From Psychromonas arctica DSM 14288 (GTDB lineage Bacteria; Pseudomonadota; Gammaproteobacteria; Enterobacterales; Psychromonadaceae): a stretch of DNA of 41,894 nucleotides. The notes under the pieces were generated by a model that saw only the letters and a program-made list of their open reading frames with translations, did no database searches and had not been told where the DNA came from. Within the stretch, counting starts at the first letter, position 1. Every line of letters starts with the position of its first letter. Below, one piece after another: positions 17,236 to 27,168 of this stretch. A program made the position numbers and the translations under genes. The DNA lies in NCBI RefSeq assembly GCF_000482725.1, contig NZ_AXWP01000051.1:10884-52777 (forward strand), given 5' to 3'.

Positions 17236-19140
17236 ATGGAACATCAACAAAATCATGCGTTCAGTGCTGATACTGGTAAACTTCTTAAATTAATGATCCA
17301 CTCTTTATATTCAAATAAAGAAATTTTCCTACGTGAGCTTGTTTCAAATGCCGCTGATGCCGCTGACAAACTACGTTTCAAAGCATTATCTGATGGTAGC
17401 TTGTTTGAAAACGATGCTGATCTACGAGTTCGTTTAAGCTTTGATGAAGAAGCAAAAACCATCACTATTAGCGATAATGGTATTGGTATGACGCGCGATG
17501 AAGTTATTGAGCATTTAGGTACGATTGCTAAGTCTGGTACTAGTGACTTTTTCGAGCAATTATCTGGTGACCAAGTTAAAGATTCACAACTAATCGGTCA
17601 ATTTGGTGTTGGTTTCTATTCTGCATTTATTGTTGCTGATAAAGTAACCGTTAACACTCGTAAAGCGGGTGATGATGCTTCTCAAGGTACATGTTGGGAG
17701 TCTGCAGGTGAAGCAGACTACACTGTTGCTGATATTGAAAAAGCAGATCGTGGTACTGAAATCATTCTACATTTACGTGATGATGAAACTGAATTTTTAA
17801 ATGATTATAAATTACGTAGTGTCGTTTCCAAATATTCAGATCATATCAGTATTCCTGTGCAAATGTTCAAAGATGCAGTGCCTGAATCTGAAGGTCCTGA
17901 TGGCGAAAAAGTACCTGCTGTTGAAGCTGCTTGGGAATCAATTAATAAAGCAACGGCTTTATGGAATTGTTCAAAAAGTGATTTAAAAGACGAAGAATAC
18001 AAAGAGTTCTACAAGCATATCGCTAATGACTTCGAAGACCCTCTAACATGGTCTCATAATAAAGTTGAGGGTGAGCAAGAATACACGAGCTTATTGTACA
18101 TTCCTAAGCGTGCTCCTTATGATTTATGGAACCGTGAAAAAGCGCATGGCTTAAAATTATACGTGCAACGTGTTTTCATTATGGATGACGCTGAGCAATT
18201 CATGCCGACTTACTTGCGTTTTGTTAAAGGTGTGTTGGATTCAAATGATTTACCATTGAATGTATCTCGTGAAATCCTACAAGATACACGTGTTACGACT
18301 AAGTTACGTAGTGCTTGTACTAAACGTGCGCTTTCTATGCTAACTAAGTTTGCTAAGAAAAATGAAACTGAATACAACGCATTTTGGGCTGAGTTTGGTC
18401 AAGTATTAAAAGAAGGGCCTGCCGAAGATCCAAGTAATAAAGAGCAGATTGCTAAGTTATTCCGTTTTGCATCAACTGAAGCTGATGTAGCGGAACAAAC
18501 CGTTTCTTTAGATGCGTATATTGAACGCATGAACGAAGAGCAAGATAAAATTTACTACATTACTGCTGATAGCTTTAATGCGGCTAAAAATAGTCCTCAC
18601 TTAGAGATCTTACGTAAGAAAGGTATCGAAGTACTATTGCTATCAGACCGTGTTGATGAGTGGTTATTAAGCCATTTGCCAGAGTATGATGGTAAAACAT
18701 TTGTCAGCGTAACTCAGGGTGATTTAGATCTAGGTAAACTTGATTCTGAAGAAGAGAAACAAGAGCAAGAAAAACAAAACACTGAATTTGCTAGCTTCAT
18801 CGAACGTACTAAAAAAGTGCTTGGTGATAAAGTGAAAGATGTCCGTTTAACACAACGTCTAACTTCTACACCATCTTGTATTGTTGCTGATAATGATGAT
18901 ATGAGTACGCAAATGGCTAAATTGATGGCACAAATGGGTCAACCCGTTCCAGAAAGTAAGCCAATTTTTGAGCTTAACCCTGAACATGTCATGATCACTA
19001 AATTAGCGGATATGACTGATGAGGTATTATTTGCAGAGTGGGCTGAGTTGTTATTACAACAAGCAGTACTTTCTGAAAAGGGTAGTTTAGATGACCCATC
19101 AGAATTTGTAGCTCGAATTAATAAACTTTTATTAGGATAA
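17236..19140 (+). CDS. htpG: Chaperone HtpG (Hsp90)
   Basis: A 634-residue bacterial Hsp90, a cytosolic ATP-dependent dimeric chaperone. The N-terminal GHKL ATPase domain (about 1-215) has [31 protein letters not shown] and [11 protein letters not shown]. The middle domain includes [21 protein letters not shown] and [11 protein letters not shown] with the catalytic arginine. The C-terminal dimerisation domain ends without the eukaryotic MEEVD, as expected. GAGAGAAA precedes the ATG. A sigma32-like promoter upstream predicts heat-shock induction, and a terminator follows at 19161. Confidence 0.98.
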   Translation: MEHQQNHAFSADTGKLLKLMIHSLYSNKEIFLRELVSNAADAADKLRFKALSDGSLFENDADLRVRLSFDEEAKTITISDNGIGMTRDEVIEHLGTIAKSGTSDFFEQLSGDQVKDSQLIGQFGVGFYSAFIVADKVTVNTRKAGDDASQGTCWESAGEADYTVADIEKADRGTEIILHLRDDETEFLNDYKLRSVVSKYSDHISIPVQMFKDAVPESEGPDGEKVPAVEAAWESINKATALWNCSKSDLKDEEYKEFYKHIANDFEDPLTWSHNKVEGEQEYTSLLYIPKRAPYDLWNREKAHGLKLYVQRVFIMDDAEQFMPTYLRFVKGVLDSNDLPLNVSREILQDTRVTTKLRSACTKRALSMLTKFAKKNETEYNAFWAEFGQVLKEGPAEDPSNKEQIAKLFRFASTEADVAEQTVSLDAYIERMNEEQDKIYYITADSFNAAKNSPHLEILRKKGIEVLLLSDRVDEWLLSHLPEYDGKTFVSVTQGDLDLGKLDSEEEKQEQEKQNTEFASFIERTKKVLGDKVKDVRLTQRLTSTPSCIVADNDDMSTQMAKLMAQMGQPVPESKPIFELNPEHVMITKLADMTDEVLFAEWAELLLQQAVLSEKGSLDDPSEFVARINKLLLG

Positions 19141-19160
19141 TCTTCTCATAAATGTGTCGA

Positions 19161-19186
19161 AGGCCTGCTTATGCAGGCCTTTTTTG
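19161..19186 (+). terminator. Rho-independent terminator after htpG
   Basis: AGGCCTGC (19161-19168) and GCAGGCCT (19173-19180) form a perfect stem with a TTAT loop and are followed by six T residues. Confidence 0.92.
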
Positions 19187-19261
19187 TTGATATTCTTGAG
19201 AAAATTGCCACAAACGTGTAAATTTCGGTCTGGAATTTATTAATTACATAGGAAGCTATAA

Positions 19262-19906
<645 letters not shown>

Positions 19907-19937
19907 GCTTTTAAAGCTTTAAATAGATACTAAACTT

Positions 19938-19965
19938 TGGGGCGTAAGCCCCATTTTTATTTTTG
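19938..19965 (+). terminator. Rho-independent terminator after adk
   Basis: TGGGGC (19938-19943) and GCCCCA (19948-19953) pair around GTAA, followed by a T-rich tail (TTTTTATTTTT). Confidence 0.9.
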
Positions 19966-20022
19966 ATAAAAATAACGGTGATGAGTCTATTAGAATGTGA
20001 GTTAAACGAGTGGAGTAAGTTT

Positions 20023-20664
20023 ATGCTTTGGGTGTTAAAACGTCATAATTTTCAATCAAGGTCTGATTTTAAGTCCGAACCAACTTCTAGACTGAGCCAT
20101 AAACTAAGCTGTAAATTAAGTTATAAGTTAAGTTTATTACCTTTATTATGCCTTTTAGCTGCCTGTTCATCAAAAACTGACCATCAAAATAATACCTCAC
20201 TTAATACTAATACCTCCTCAATAACAAACAATGCCTCTTCTGCCATTACTTCAAGCTCAAATAAAACCTCAGCCGCTAATATGCAGACCGGAGATCTATT
20301 ATATTTATTGTTACTTAATGAGCATGAGTATTGGGAAGGCAGTCCCTATCGATACGGCGGTAATAGTCTACATGGTATTGACTGCTCAAGCTTAGTGCAA
20401 AAAGTCTTTAAAAATAGCTTTAACATCCAATTGCCGCGTACTACTGAATATCAAGTAAGAAAGGGTTTCTCAATTAAAAAAAGCCAGTTGAAAGTGGGTG
20501 ATTTGGTTTTCTTTAAAACAGGTCGGTCTAGTAGGCACGTAGGTATTTATATGGGAGAAGGGGAGTTTTTTCATGTTTCGACCAGTAAAGGTGTGAAAAT
20601 ATCAAAACTTTCAAATCCATATTGGCGCAAGCATTATTGGCAATCTCGTCGCGTTATTTATTAA
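20023..20664 (+). CDS. NlpC/P60 family lipoprotein endopeptidase
   Basis: A predicted lipoprotein cell-wall hydrolase. The lipobox is LLAAC, with lipidated Cys48, then a Ser/Thr/Asn-rich linker (about 49-88) and a C-terminal NlpC/P60 domain. The catalytic triad is Cys121 (GIDCSSLV), His172 (RHVGIYMG) and His184 (FFHVST). Relatives such as MepS and NlpC cut D-Glu-mDAP bonds in murein peptides. I start at ATG 20023 because GGAG lies 7 bases upstream; earlier in-frame starts have no such site and overlap the adk terminator. The region before the hydrophobic core is unusually long and carries a KLS repeat (KLSCKLSYKLS). Confidence 0.85.
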   Translation: MLWVLKRHNFQSRSDFKSEPTSRLSHKLSCKLSYKLSLLPLLCLLAACSSKTDHQNNTSLNTNTSSITNNASSAITSSSNKTSAANMQTGDLLYLLLLNEHEYWEGSPYRYGGNSLHGIDCSSLVQKVFKNSFNIQLPRTTEYQVRKGFSIKKSQLKVGDLVFFKTGRSSRHVGIYMGEGEFFHVSTSKGVKISKLSNPYWRKHYWQSRRVIY

Positions 20665-20755
20665 ATGTAAATAATATGTCGGGATAATTGAATTAGGTTG
20701 ATTTTTTTCCTCTGAGTTTGTTGTTCGATTTACTCATTATTTTTGTAGCATTCTG

Positions 20756-20892
20756 GTTCCACATGTTCGGTGTGGGGATTTGTGCTTTTTTATATGAGTT
20801 TTATCTCGTCTGCGCTCGTGGTGTTATTTGAATAATTATCAACACAGGTTTCGCCTTGTCGGCGACCCTACTTTCTTTTGTCAGAAAAGAAA
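20756..20892 (+). repeat. 137-bp direct repeat, copy 1
   Basis: Starts GTTCCACATGTTCGG and ends GTCAGAAAAGAAA. It matches copy 2 with a single visible difference (AATTATC versus AATCATC). Similarity resumes beyond the end as AAAGAAACTGACAGCGGAGC. In this copy CCTACTTTCTTTT pairs with AGAAAAGAAAGTAGG to make a long stem. Confidence 0.9.
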
Positions 20893-21060
20893 GTAGGCAA
20901 AGAAACTGACAGCGGAGCGTTTTCTGAACCAACCTAAACCGCCATTTTAAACGCATCATGTCAGGATGACCGTCCATGGTCATTCTGACATTATCGCAAA
21001 CGTCCTGTTTGCGATTGCTAAAATGACAGTTTAGCTTGGGAAAACTTTACGCTGGGGTTT
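20893..21060. repeat. Long imperfect inverted repeat between the copies
   Basis: The left arm (about 20917-20952, including CCAACCTAAACCGCCATTTT) is matched by the complement of the right arm (about 21015-21050, read as CCAAGCTAAACTGTCATTTT). The centre has TGTCAGGATGACC (20959-20971) facing GGTCATTCTGACA (20978-20990), and a second stem ATCGCAAACG/TGTTTGCGAT. It could fold into one large branched hairpin. Confidence 0.7.
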
Positions 21061-21153
21061 TACTTCCACCATGATTTAAGTGTTACCGTTATATCTAGTT
21101 ATATGAATTGATTAAAATTACTTCCTTTGCGTTAATAGATTTAGTTTATTTTC

Positions 21154-21290
21154 GTTCCACATGTTCGGTGTGGGGATTTGTGCTTTTTTATATGAGTTTT
21201 ATCTCGTCTGCGCTCGTGGTGTTATTTGAATAATCATCAACACAGGTTTCGCCTTGTCGGCGACCCTACTTTCTTTTGTCAGAAAAGAAA
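21154..21290 (+). repeat. 137-bp direct repeat, copy 2
   Basis: Second copy, 398 bases downstream of the first and in the same orientation. After it the sequence diverges (CTATACCCAGAGAATT) and then rejoins as AAAGAGACTGACAGCGAAGC, so it carries a small insertion or replacement that breaks the pairing arm of the CTTTCTTTT stem. Confidence 0.9.
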
Positions 21291-21354
21291 CTATACCCAG
21301 AGAATTCAAAGAGACTGACAGCGAAGCATTTTCTATTTCAGTAATAAAAGTTAG

Positions 21355-21981
21355 TTAATCTGGTCGTTTCAAGCTAAATGGGGCGGTGATCGATGCATAT
21401 TCACCTCCACCTAGTCGTGCTAGTGGTTTGACTTTATCAGCTGCAATATTGATTCGGTCAGGATCTTCTGTATTTAACACCTGATCATTAATATATAAAC
21501 GTTTAATCTCAACAAAAATCAATGTCTGTGGTAAATCACCTATCTCTTTAATTTCATAAAGTTCACACCCATAAGCAATATGACATTGTTCTAAACGTGG
21601 TAATGGAAAGCCATCAAAGGCTGTGGTTGTTAGGTCTGTGGCAAACAACTCTGAATCACCGTAATCTAATGTCGCTGCGGTTTGCGTCACGATCTCAGCT
21701 TGATTATCAGAGGCAATATGGATCACCATTTTTTTGTTTTTTAACACATTGGTTAAGGTATCTTTATTATCGCCATTTGGCTTTTTACCCAGTGAAATCA
21801 TCAGTATCGCAGGATCGCTTGATACGGCTGTAAAGTATGAAAAGGGGGCTAAATTATAGACTTTATTCGGGCTATTATTATCTGATTGGGTTAATACCCA
21901 AGCGATTGGGCGAGGCACAATAGTTTGGGTCATTAAGTGGTAACGTTGTGCAGAGGTATAGTTTGAAAAATTTAGTAGCAT
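21355..21981 (-). CDS. Flavin reductase-like, FMN-binding split barrel protein
   Basis: A 208-residue protein of the flavin reductase-like (FMN split-barrel) family. The N-terminal block RYHLMTQTIVPRPIAWVLTQ and NLAPFSYFTAVSSDPAILMIS are the usual FMN-contacting region, followed by DTLTNVLKNKKMVIHIAS. Such proteins reduce FMN with NAD(P)H or act as small flavoprotein oxidoreductases; the partner is unknown. An upstream ATG at 22074 would add 31 residues with no family match, so I start at 21981, where GAAGG lies upstream. The region between that start and the glyoxalase gene is short and holds no promoter I can define. Confidence 0.8.
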   Translation of the reverse strand: MLLNFSNYTSAQRYHLMTQTIVPRPIAWVLTQSDNNSPNKVYNLAPFSYFTAVSSDPAILMISLGKKPNGDNKDTLTNVLKNKKMVIHIASDNQAEIVTQTAATLDYGDSELFATDLTTTAFDGFPLPRLEQCHIAYGCELYEIKEIGDLPQTLIFVEIKRLYINDQVLNTEDPDRINIAADKVKPLARLGGGEYASITAPFSLKRPD

Positions 21982-22106
21982 ATTGCATATACCTTCAATG
22001 TGATTGGTGATGACGATAACTAAATGCGTTAACAATTTAATTATCGTCATCGACATATATCCGTTAGCAATCAATATCGATTATTTAGCCGTTTATCAAG
22101 ACTATT

Positions 22107-22556
22107 TTACCAAGAACCGGTATTTTCCATTGAAGCCCAAGGCTCTGTAGCTGCTAACTTTTTGCCTTTCTGTAATAACTCAATAGAAATATTATCAGGT
22201 GACCTTACAAAGGCCATATGACCATCTCTTGGGGGGCGGTTAATAATAACGCCTGCTGCTTGTAGCTTTTCACATAGCGCGTAAATATCATCGACCTCAA
22301 ACGCTAAGTGTCCAAAATTTCTACCTTCGCTGTAACTTTCAGGTTCCCAATTATAGGTGAGTTCAATAAGTGGACTATCTAAGTCTTTTAACTCAGTGCC
22401 CTCTATAATATTTTCGGGAGCTGTCAGATAAATTAATGAGAACTGACCTTTTTCATAATCATTTTTTTTAACAAGGACCAGCCCAAGAAGATCACAATAA
22501 AAGTGCATCGATTTTTCTAAATCATTGACTCTGACCATGGTATGTAAAAAGCGCAT
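22107..22556 (-). CDS. gloA: Lactoylglutathione lyase (glyoxalase I)
   Basis: Converts the hemithioacetal of methylglyoxal and glutathione to S-lactoylglutathione, detoxifying methylglyoxal in the cytosol. It has the vicinal-oxygen-chelate fold with two beta-alpha-beta-beta-beta modules. The four metal ligands expected for GloA are visible: His5, Glu65 (LIELTYN), His83 (FGHLAFEV) and Glu126 (SIELLQK). At 149 residues it is slightly longer than E. coli GloA because of extra residues around 45-60 and at the C-terminus. It is separated from roxA by a terminator and probably has its own promoter. Confidence 0.9.
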   Translation of the reverse strand: MRFLHTMVRVNDLEKSMHFYCDLLGLVLVKKNDYEKGQFSLIYLTAPENIIEGTELKDLDSPLIELTYNWEPESYSEGRNFGHLAFEVDDIYALCEKLQAAGVIINRPPRDGHMAFVRSPDNISIELLQKGKKLAATEPWASMENTGSW

Positions 22557-22760
22557 ATTATTTCCTTTTTATAAAGTGAGTTGGCGATAGTATATTTGCT
22601 TTAAGCCCCATCAAATCGAATAAGGTTTAAATACTATAAAAAGTAATACTACAAAGCATATCATAGGGTTGCGTTTAGTTTCGATAAACTATTTCAATTC
22701 AGTATGTAAGTATTGATGAAAAGTTAATATTGCTTGAGTGTGAGGGCTGTTCGTATTCAA

Positions 22761-22792
22761 AATAAACAGCTTATAATGCTAAGCTGTTTATT
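22761..22792 (-). terminator. Terminator hairpin after roxA
   Basis: AATAAACAGCTTA (22761-22773) and TAAGCTGTTTATT (22780-22792) form a perfect 13-base stem with a 6-base loop, 18 bases after the roxA stop. On the minus strand it is followed by TTG and mixed sequence, so its U tract lies within the stem. Confidence 0.75.
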
Positions 22793-22809
22793 TATAAGTA
22801 CTTAGATAA

Positions 22810-23937
22810 CTATTCTGCGTACCAATAACCGAGGTTCACTAGTTTGGTAAATAGCGTTAATGCTTCTGGCTCATCCTTAAATAATATGATTAACTCACTG
22901 GCTGCTTCATCTTGATCACATAAGTAATGAGCGAGTTCAACAAACCCCGAAACGTCATAAACACCACCATTGATAAATACTTGTTTAGGCGCTTGCTCGA
23001 AATATACTGCGCGTAATCCACCTAAGCGTGTAAATATCGCGCCATCTTCTAAAAATTCAATAATATCTTCATTTTCAAGCGGGTATTCAGGTATTGCGAT
23101 ATCTAATTCATGTTTTGCTTCACTGATCATTCGCCCAAACCATGGCATTAAATGCTCCGGTGTTTGGCAGTTTTCTAACATTACTTGATGCAGTTTCTCT
23201 AGCTCCGCTTGTTCGATGCAACCAGGGTTTTCACGTACTTGCATTGGAATATCAGTATAACGTAAGGCATTTTCGTAATTATCAATATTATAATCAGTAA
23301 AGCTACTGAGTAAGTCATTTTGATCCGGCGCACGGAAACCAACACTATAATTAAGTGAAGGTTCAATTGCATAACCTTCATGTGGGCAACCACTTGGAAT
23401 ATAAAGTATATCGCCCGGTTCCATTTCAACATCAATAGCGGCTTCAAAAGGGCCGCAATGTTTTAATGCACCGTGTGCTGCAAATTCAGGTAATGGTTGA
23501 CGTGCTCCAACACGCCAATGACGTTTTCCTTGGCCTTGGATAATAAACACATCGTAGTTGTCTATATGTGGCCCTACGCCACCTTTAGGCGTTGAATAGC
23601 TAATCATTAAATCATCAATACGCCAGTTTGGTAAAAAGCGAAATGGTCGTACTAACTGCTGTGCATCTGGGTGCCAATGATCCACGGCTTGTACTAATAA
23701 CGTAGCCCCTTCTTCTTCTAAGCGTTCAAAGGTTTTAAAAGGTCCACATTCTGCTTGCCATTGTTCGTTTTCAAGGTATACCAAGCGGCTTTCTAAGTCT
23801 TCTTCCATTGCTAAACCAGCTAATTCATCAGGTGCAATAGGATCTTGAAAATCCACAAAACCTTGTTTGATAAAGGTTGGTTTTTGTTGCCAGTTGTCAT
23901 CTAAAAACTGGTTAATTTCAAAATTAAGTTCAAACAT
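22810..23937 (-). CDS. roxA: 50S ribosomal protein L16 arginine hydroxylase
   Basis: A JmjC/cupin-fold Fe(II)- and 2-oxoglutarate-dependent oxygenase (YcfD family) that hydroxylates an arginine of ribosomal protein L16. The iron ligands are His124 and Asp126 in VGPHIDNYDVF and His186 in GCPHEGYAIEP. QGQGKRHWRVG and EPGDILYIPSG are family signatures. The C-terminal half is the winged-helix dimerisation part. An upstream ATG at 23994 adds 19 residues; I prefer 23937 because AAAGG precedes it and the resulting 375 residues match the family length. Confidence 0.93.
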   Translation of the reverse strand: MFELNFEINQFLDDNWQQKPTFIKQGFVDFQDPIAPDELAGLAMEEDLESRLVYLENEQWQAECGPFKTFERLEEEGATLLVQAVDHWHPDAQQLVRPFRFLPNWRIDDLMISYSTPKGGVGPHIDNYDVFIIQGQGKRHWRVGARQPLPEFAAHGALKHCGPFEAAIDVEMEPGDILYIPSGCPHEGYAIEPSLNYSVGFRAPDQNDLLSSFTDYNIDNYENALRYTDIPMQVRENPGCIEQAELEKLHQVMLENCQTPEHLMPWFGRMISEAKHELDIAIPEYPLENEDIIEFLEDGAIFTRLGGLRAVYFEQAPKQVFINGGVYDVSGFVELAHYLCDQDEAASELIILFKDEPEALTLFTKLVNLGYWYAE

Positions 23938-24166
23938 AGGGGACTGCCTTTGAGATTCAAATAATCTGAAGTGTAACAGGTCACTTGTATGCACGATAGT
24001 GATACAAATTATACTTTGTAAGAGGGAGTAAATTAGATTGCTTTAAGGCTAATAGCTTAGTAATGTGATCGGCCGATTTATGATGGCTCATTTTCCTCAT
24101 AAATCATTAACAGCGTATTTGTTAGTTAAATCACATTCTCTTAGTTAAATCTAGCAAGGAAGTCTC

Positions 24167-25084
24167 ATGGATAGCACGATTAAGTTTGACAAAATCACTG
24201 GATTACTTGCTGGCTTGATGATGGTGATGATTTGGTCTGGTTGGATCATTATTTCAAAGTGGGGACTTTCTCGTGCATTAACGGTTTGGGATGTAACAGG
24301 AGTTCGCTTTGTCACTGCTGGTGTGGTTGTGTTGGTTTATGCCCTATTAAGTAAAACTTCGATTAAAGCTTTGTTTACACCACAGATCATCATTTGTAGT
24401 TTATGCTGCGGAACATTTTATGTGTGCGCTAGTTTGATTGGATTGCTGATGTCTGATGCTGCTAATACCGGGGTGATTATTAATGGCTCATTGCCTATCA
24501 TGTGTGCCGCGATTGTTTTTGTATGGAAAAAAGTGCGCTTGAATAATGCGCAATATGTGGGTGTTTTTCTTATTTTAGTAGCCAATATACTTTTATTTAC
24601 CAGTACCGGAGGTGCCACAGTCAGTGCATTATTATGGTTGTTGATAGCGGCCTTTGCGATTGCCTTTTATTCTGTTTCTATGAGGGTATGGGGCTTGAAC
24701 TTAAAGACCGTTATGATTGCAGTGCCATTGATTAATGCTTTATTCTTTACGCCTATTTGGTATTTTTTACCCAGTAATATCAGCAGTGCACCATTTGATG
24801 AAATTGTACTTCAAGGTATTTACCAGGGAATAGTGGTGAGTATCATTGCGTTATTTTGCATGACTTACTCTATTAATAAATTGGGTGCGGTATCAGCTGC
24901 AACGATTATGGCTTTAGTTCCGATTGTTTCAGTAATATTAGCGATGATTTTCTTAGAACAGTTGATGACGTTACAAATGTTTATCTCTATCCTTGTGTGT
25001 TCCTTTGGTATCGCTTGTTATAGTGGCTTACAACCATTTTTAATGTGGTTAAGTGGAAACAAAAAAGACAGCTCAAAAGTTTGA
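24167..25084 (+). CDS. EamA/DMT family transporter
   Basis: A 305-residue inner-membrane protein with ten predicted transmembrane segments arranged as two EamA repeats (about 10-145 and 155-290). The pattern MIWSGWIIISKWGLSRALTVWDVTGVRF at the start and AATIMALVPIVSVILAMIFLEQ in the second repeat are typical. These are drug/metabolite exporters, often of amino acids or their analogues; the substrate cannot be told. AAGGAAG lies upstream of the ATG. It is divergent from roxA, sharing the 24000-24160 promoter region. Confidence 0.85.
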   Translation: MDSTIKFDKITGLLAGLMMVMIWSGWIIISKWGLSRALTVWDVTGVRFVTAGVVVLVYALLSKTSIKALFTPQIIICSLCCGTFYVCASLIGLLMSDAANTGVIINGSLPIMCAAIVFVWKKVRLNNAQYVGVFLILVANILLFTSTGGATVSALLWLLIAAFAIAFYSVSMRVWGLNLKTVMIAVPLINALFFTPIWYFLPSNISSAPFDEIVLQGIYQGIVVSIIALFCMTYSINKLGAVSAATIMALVPIVSVILAMIFLEQLMTLQMFISILVCSFGIACYSGLQPFLMWLSGNKKDSSKV

Positions 25085-25566
25085 TCCCGGTCAGTAACAA
25101 CCGCTAGCAGGGGCTTTTAAATACACCGATACCTAACTTATCTTGCGAATAGAAATATTGATCATTTCAGTTGTATTATTCAAGATCTGATAAGCGAGTT
25201 TTTGGAAAAGTAACTTTAAATCGGTGTTATTTATATCATCTATTTTTAATAATAAATAATATTCTCTATTAAATTACATTTTTCATTTTTTAAAGTGAAA
25301 AAACGGCAAAGATCAATATTTAATCTACACTATACTGTCAATATTGAATACCCAGTAGGGTGAGGTTTTTTGATGAAATTCAGGTTAATTTGTAAAGTTA
25401 ACATTCTTGATTGAGATGGCTCATTATCGAGTTAATTAATACTTCAAAAATTAAGGGCTTCATCTTAATAGTGTCATGGGCATTTAATTTTCATCGTTTG
25501 GTGAGTATTGGCATTCAGGAGTCAATTTGCTGTGTTAATTTTACATTTGAGATAATACTGAAAAAT
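25085..25566 (+). promoter_or_regulatory. Long leader of the GGDEF gene with a mini-ORF
   Basis: This AT-rich gap holds a possible promoter: TATACT (25331-25336) inside inverted arms CAATATT (25314-25320) and AATATTG (25340-25346). Downstream an AGGGTGAGG site precedes ATG at 25373, opening a 13-codon ORF that stops at 25414. A longer frame from TTG 25411 continues into the cyclase, but its first 52 residues resemble no part of the family. I see no known riboswitch here. Confidence 0.4.
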
Positions 25567-27150
25567 ATGAAAAATATTACCTTTAATCAATTGCAGCTTC
25601 GTATACTCGCACTTTTGTTTATTTTATTCATGAGTGCAGTATTTAGTTATCGATATTTTGTTGAGTTGCCAAAGCTCGAGGCGAGTATGGTTAAACTATC
25701 AGAAAGAGAGTTGAGTACATTAACCTCTAGTATAGGTAGTTCACTAGATATTCTTTCCCGTACTAATTATGATTACGCAGTATGGACATCATCATATGAT
25801 TTTATGCTCACAAAAGACAACGAATATTTAGAAGAAAATTTTCTTGAGAATACATTTACAAGCCTAAAAGTAGATGGTTTTTTTTATCTAGATGAGTATT
25901 TTAGACCTGTTTATACCAAAGGATTTCACCATACAAAACTAACTGATCTGACATTTTCATTCTATGACTTTAAGAAAAACCCAGGCAACTTAAAAATCCT
26001 ACCTGCTCCCACAATTAAAAATGAAGTACCGTTTAAAAATGGTTTTATTAATACAATCTATGGACCTGCGATGTATAGTGCTACTCAAATTAGGGATACT
26101 AGTATGAATGGCGAAAATCGTGGTTATTTGATCATTATCTATTTACTAGAGCAGTACTTTGTTGAAAACATGTCAAAAAACACACAGGTAAATGTCAAGT
26201 TTCTGAACAATGAAGTTGATACATATATTATGGAGCCTGATGACTGGAAGTATCAAAAGCATTTGCAAGAAGTTAAACAATATACTGATATTGGTCTTTA
26301 TGATGAAAATGAAGGACTTGTTACGGTACTTCGTTTGCAATATTCAGAAGGTATTCTTCCAAAGTTGATCAACGCGCAAAGTCTTATCTTTATTTTCTTA
26401 ATGAGTATATTTATTTATATTATGCATGTTCTCATATCCAATTTCATTATTAAGCCTGTAAAGGGATTTGCATTAGATATAAAAAAACAGAATAGCTGTG
26501 ATGCATTTGCCCCACTTGATGAAAAACACTCTGTGAGAGAACTTGTAATAGTCGCTAAAAATATCAATCAACTTATAGCGACTGTTCAGCGACAAAATGA
26601 AATTTTAGCGATGCAAACTATCACAGATCCACTCACTGGAATAATGAATAAACGTGGTTTAATGAAAGAAATTGAACTGCATTGTGACTTACTTATTCGA
26701 GAGAATATTGGGTTTACTCTTGTAATGGCCGATATTGATTATTTTAAAAGTTATAATGATTCAGAAGGGCATTTAGAGGGAGACCTTGCACTTAATGAAG
26801 TTGCTAGGGTATTAAATGATGAATGCAAACGCTCTGGTGATATTTGTGCTCGTTATGGCGGAGAAGAATTTACTCTAATATTTAGTAGTATGTCTGATGC
26901 TGACTTGAATAAAAAATTAAACGATGTGATGAGCGCGATGAAAAATCTGAGCCGAAATCATCCTTGTTCTCCAATTAGTGAACATATTACGATCAGTATG
27001 GGAGCTGCCTCTGTTAAGCCGAGTGATGTTGTAGACTTCAAAGTTTCTGTTAATGATATTCTAAAAGTCGCTGACAATGGGCTTTATCAAGCAAAAAATA
27101 CCGGGCGTAATAGGTTTGTGATTAATAGTTTATCTGAAAAAAGTTTATGA
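25567..27150 (+). CDS. CHASE4-GGDEF diguanylate cyclase
   Basis: A 527-residue membrane enzyme predicted to make cyclic di-GMP. Order: TM1 (about 11-30), periplasmic CHASE4-like sensor (about 35-265, with NYDYAVWTSSYDFM and NEYLEENF), TM2 (272-292), a short HAMP-like linker, and a C-terminal GGDEF domain (about 360-520). The active-site loop reads GGEEF (431-435), a functional variant, and RSGD at 422-425 is the inhibitory I-site, so product feedback is likely. No EAL domain is present. The start at ATG 25567 gives the usual architecture; the upstream TTG start is rejected. Confidence 0.85.
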   Translation: MKNITFNQLQLRILALLFILFMSAVFSYRYFVELPKLEASMVKLSERELSTLTSSIGSSLDILSRTNYDYAVWTSSYDFMLTKDNEYLEENFLENTFTSLKVDGFFYLDEYFRPVYTKGFHHTKLTDLTFSFYDFKKNPGNLKILPAPTIKNEVPFKNGFINTIYGPAMYSATQIRDTSMNGENRGYLIIIYLLEQYFVENMSKNTQVNVKFLNNEVDTYIMEPDDWKYQKHLQEVKQYTDIGLYDENEGLVTVLRLQYSEGILPKLINAQSLIFIFLMSIFIYIMHVLISNFIIKPVKGFALDIKKQNSCDAFAPLDEKHSVRELVIVAKNINQLIATVQRQNEILAMQTITDPLTGIMNKRGLMKEIELHCDLLIRENIGFTLVMADIDYFKSYNDSEGHLEGDLALNEVARVLNDECKRSGDICARYGGEEFTLIFSSMSDADLNKKLNDVMSAMKNLSRNHPCSPISEHITISMGAASVKPSDVVDFKVSVNDILKVADNGLYQAKNTGRNRFVINSLSEKSL

Positions 27151-27168
27151 ATGTGTCAGAGGATATTG

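Larger units (their letters stand above)
20665..21354. repeat. Hairpin-rich repeat region with no gene
   Basis: No convincing coding sequence lies in these 690 bases. The region contains two near-identical 137-bp direct repeats and, between them, a long imperfect inverted repeat with a central palindrome. Within each repeat are several short stems: GTGTT/AACAC, TCGCC/GGCGA and the arms of CTTTCTTTT...AGAAAAGAAAG. The whole region looks like a structured, probably mobile or REP/BIME-like, non-coding element. Confidence 0.75.

Noticed and set aside
20756-21290. CRISPR array
   Set aside because: There are only two long repeats, with one 261-base interval that is itself structured. There are no short regular spacers and no cas genes.
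21982-22074. Extended N-terminus of the flavin reductase-like protein
   Set aside because: The extra 31 residues do not resemble the family, and a better ribosome site precedes the internal ATG.
25411-25566. 52-residue N-terminal extension of the GGDEF protein
   Set aside because: It starts with TTG and has no match to the family. TM1 directly follows the ATG at 25567.
25314-25566. Cyclic di-GMP riboswitch in the diguanylate cyclase leader
   Set aside because: The conserved GEMM core sequences are absent.
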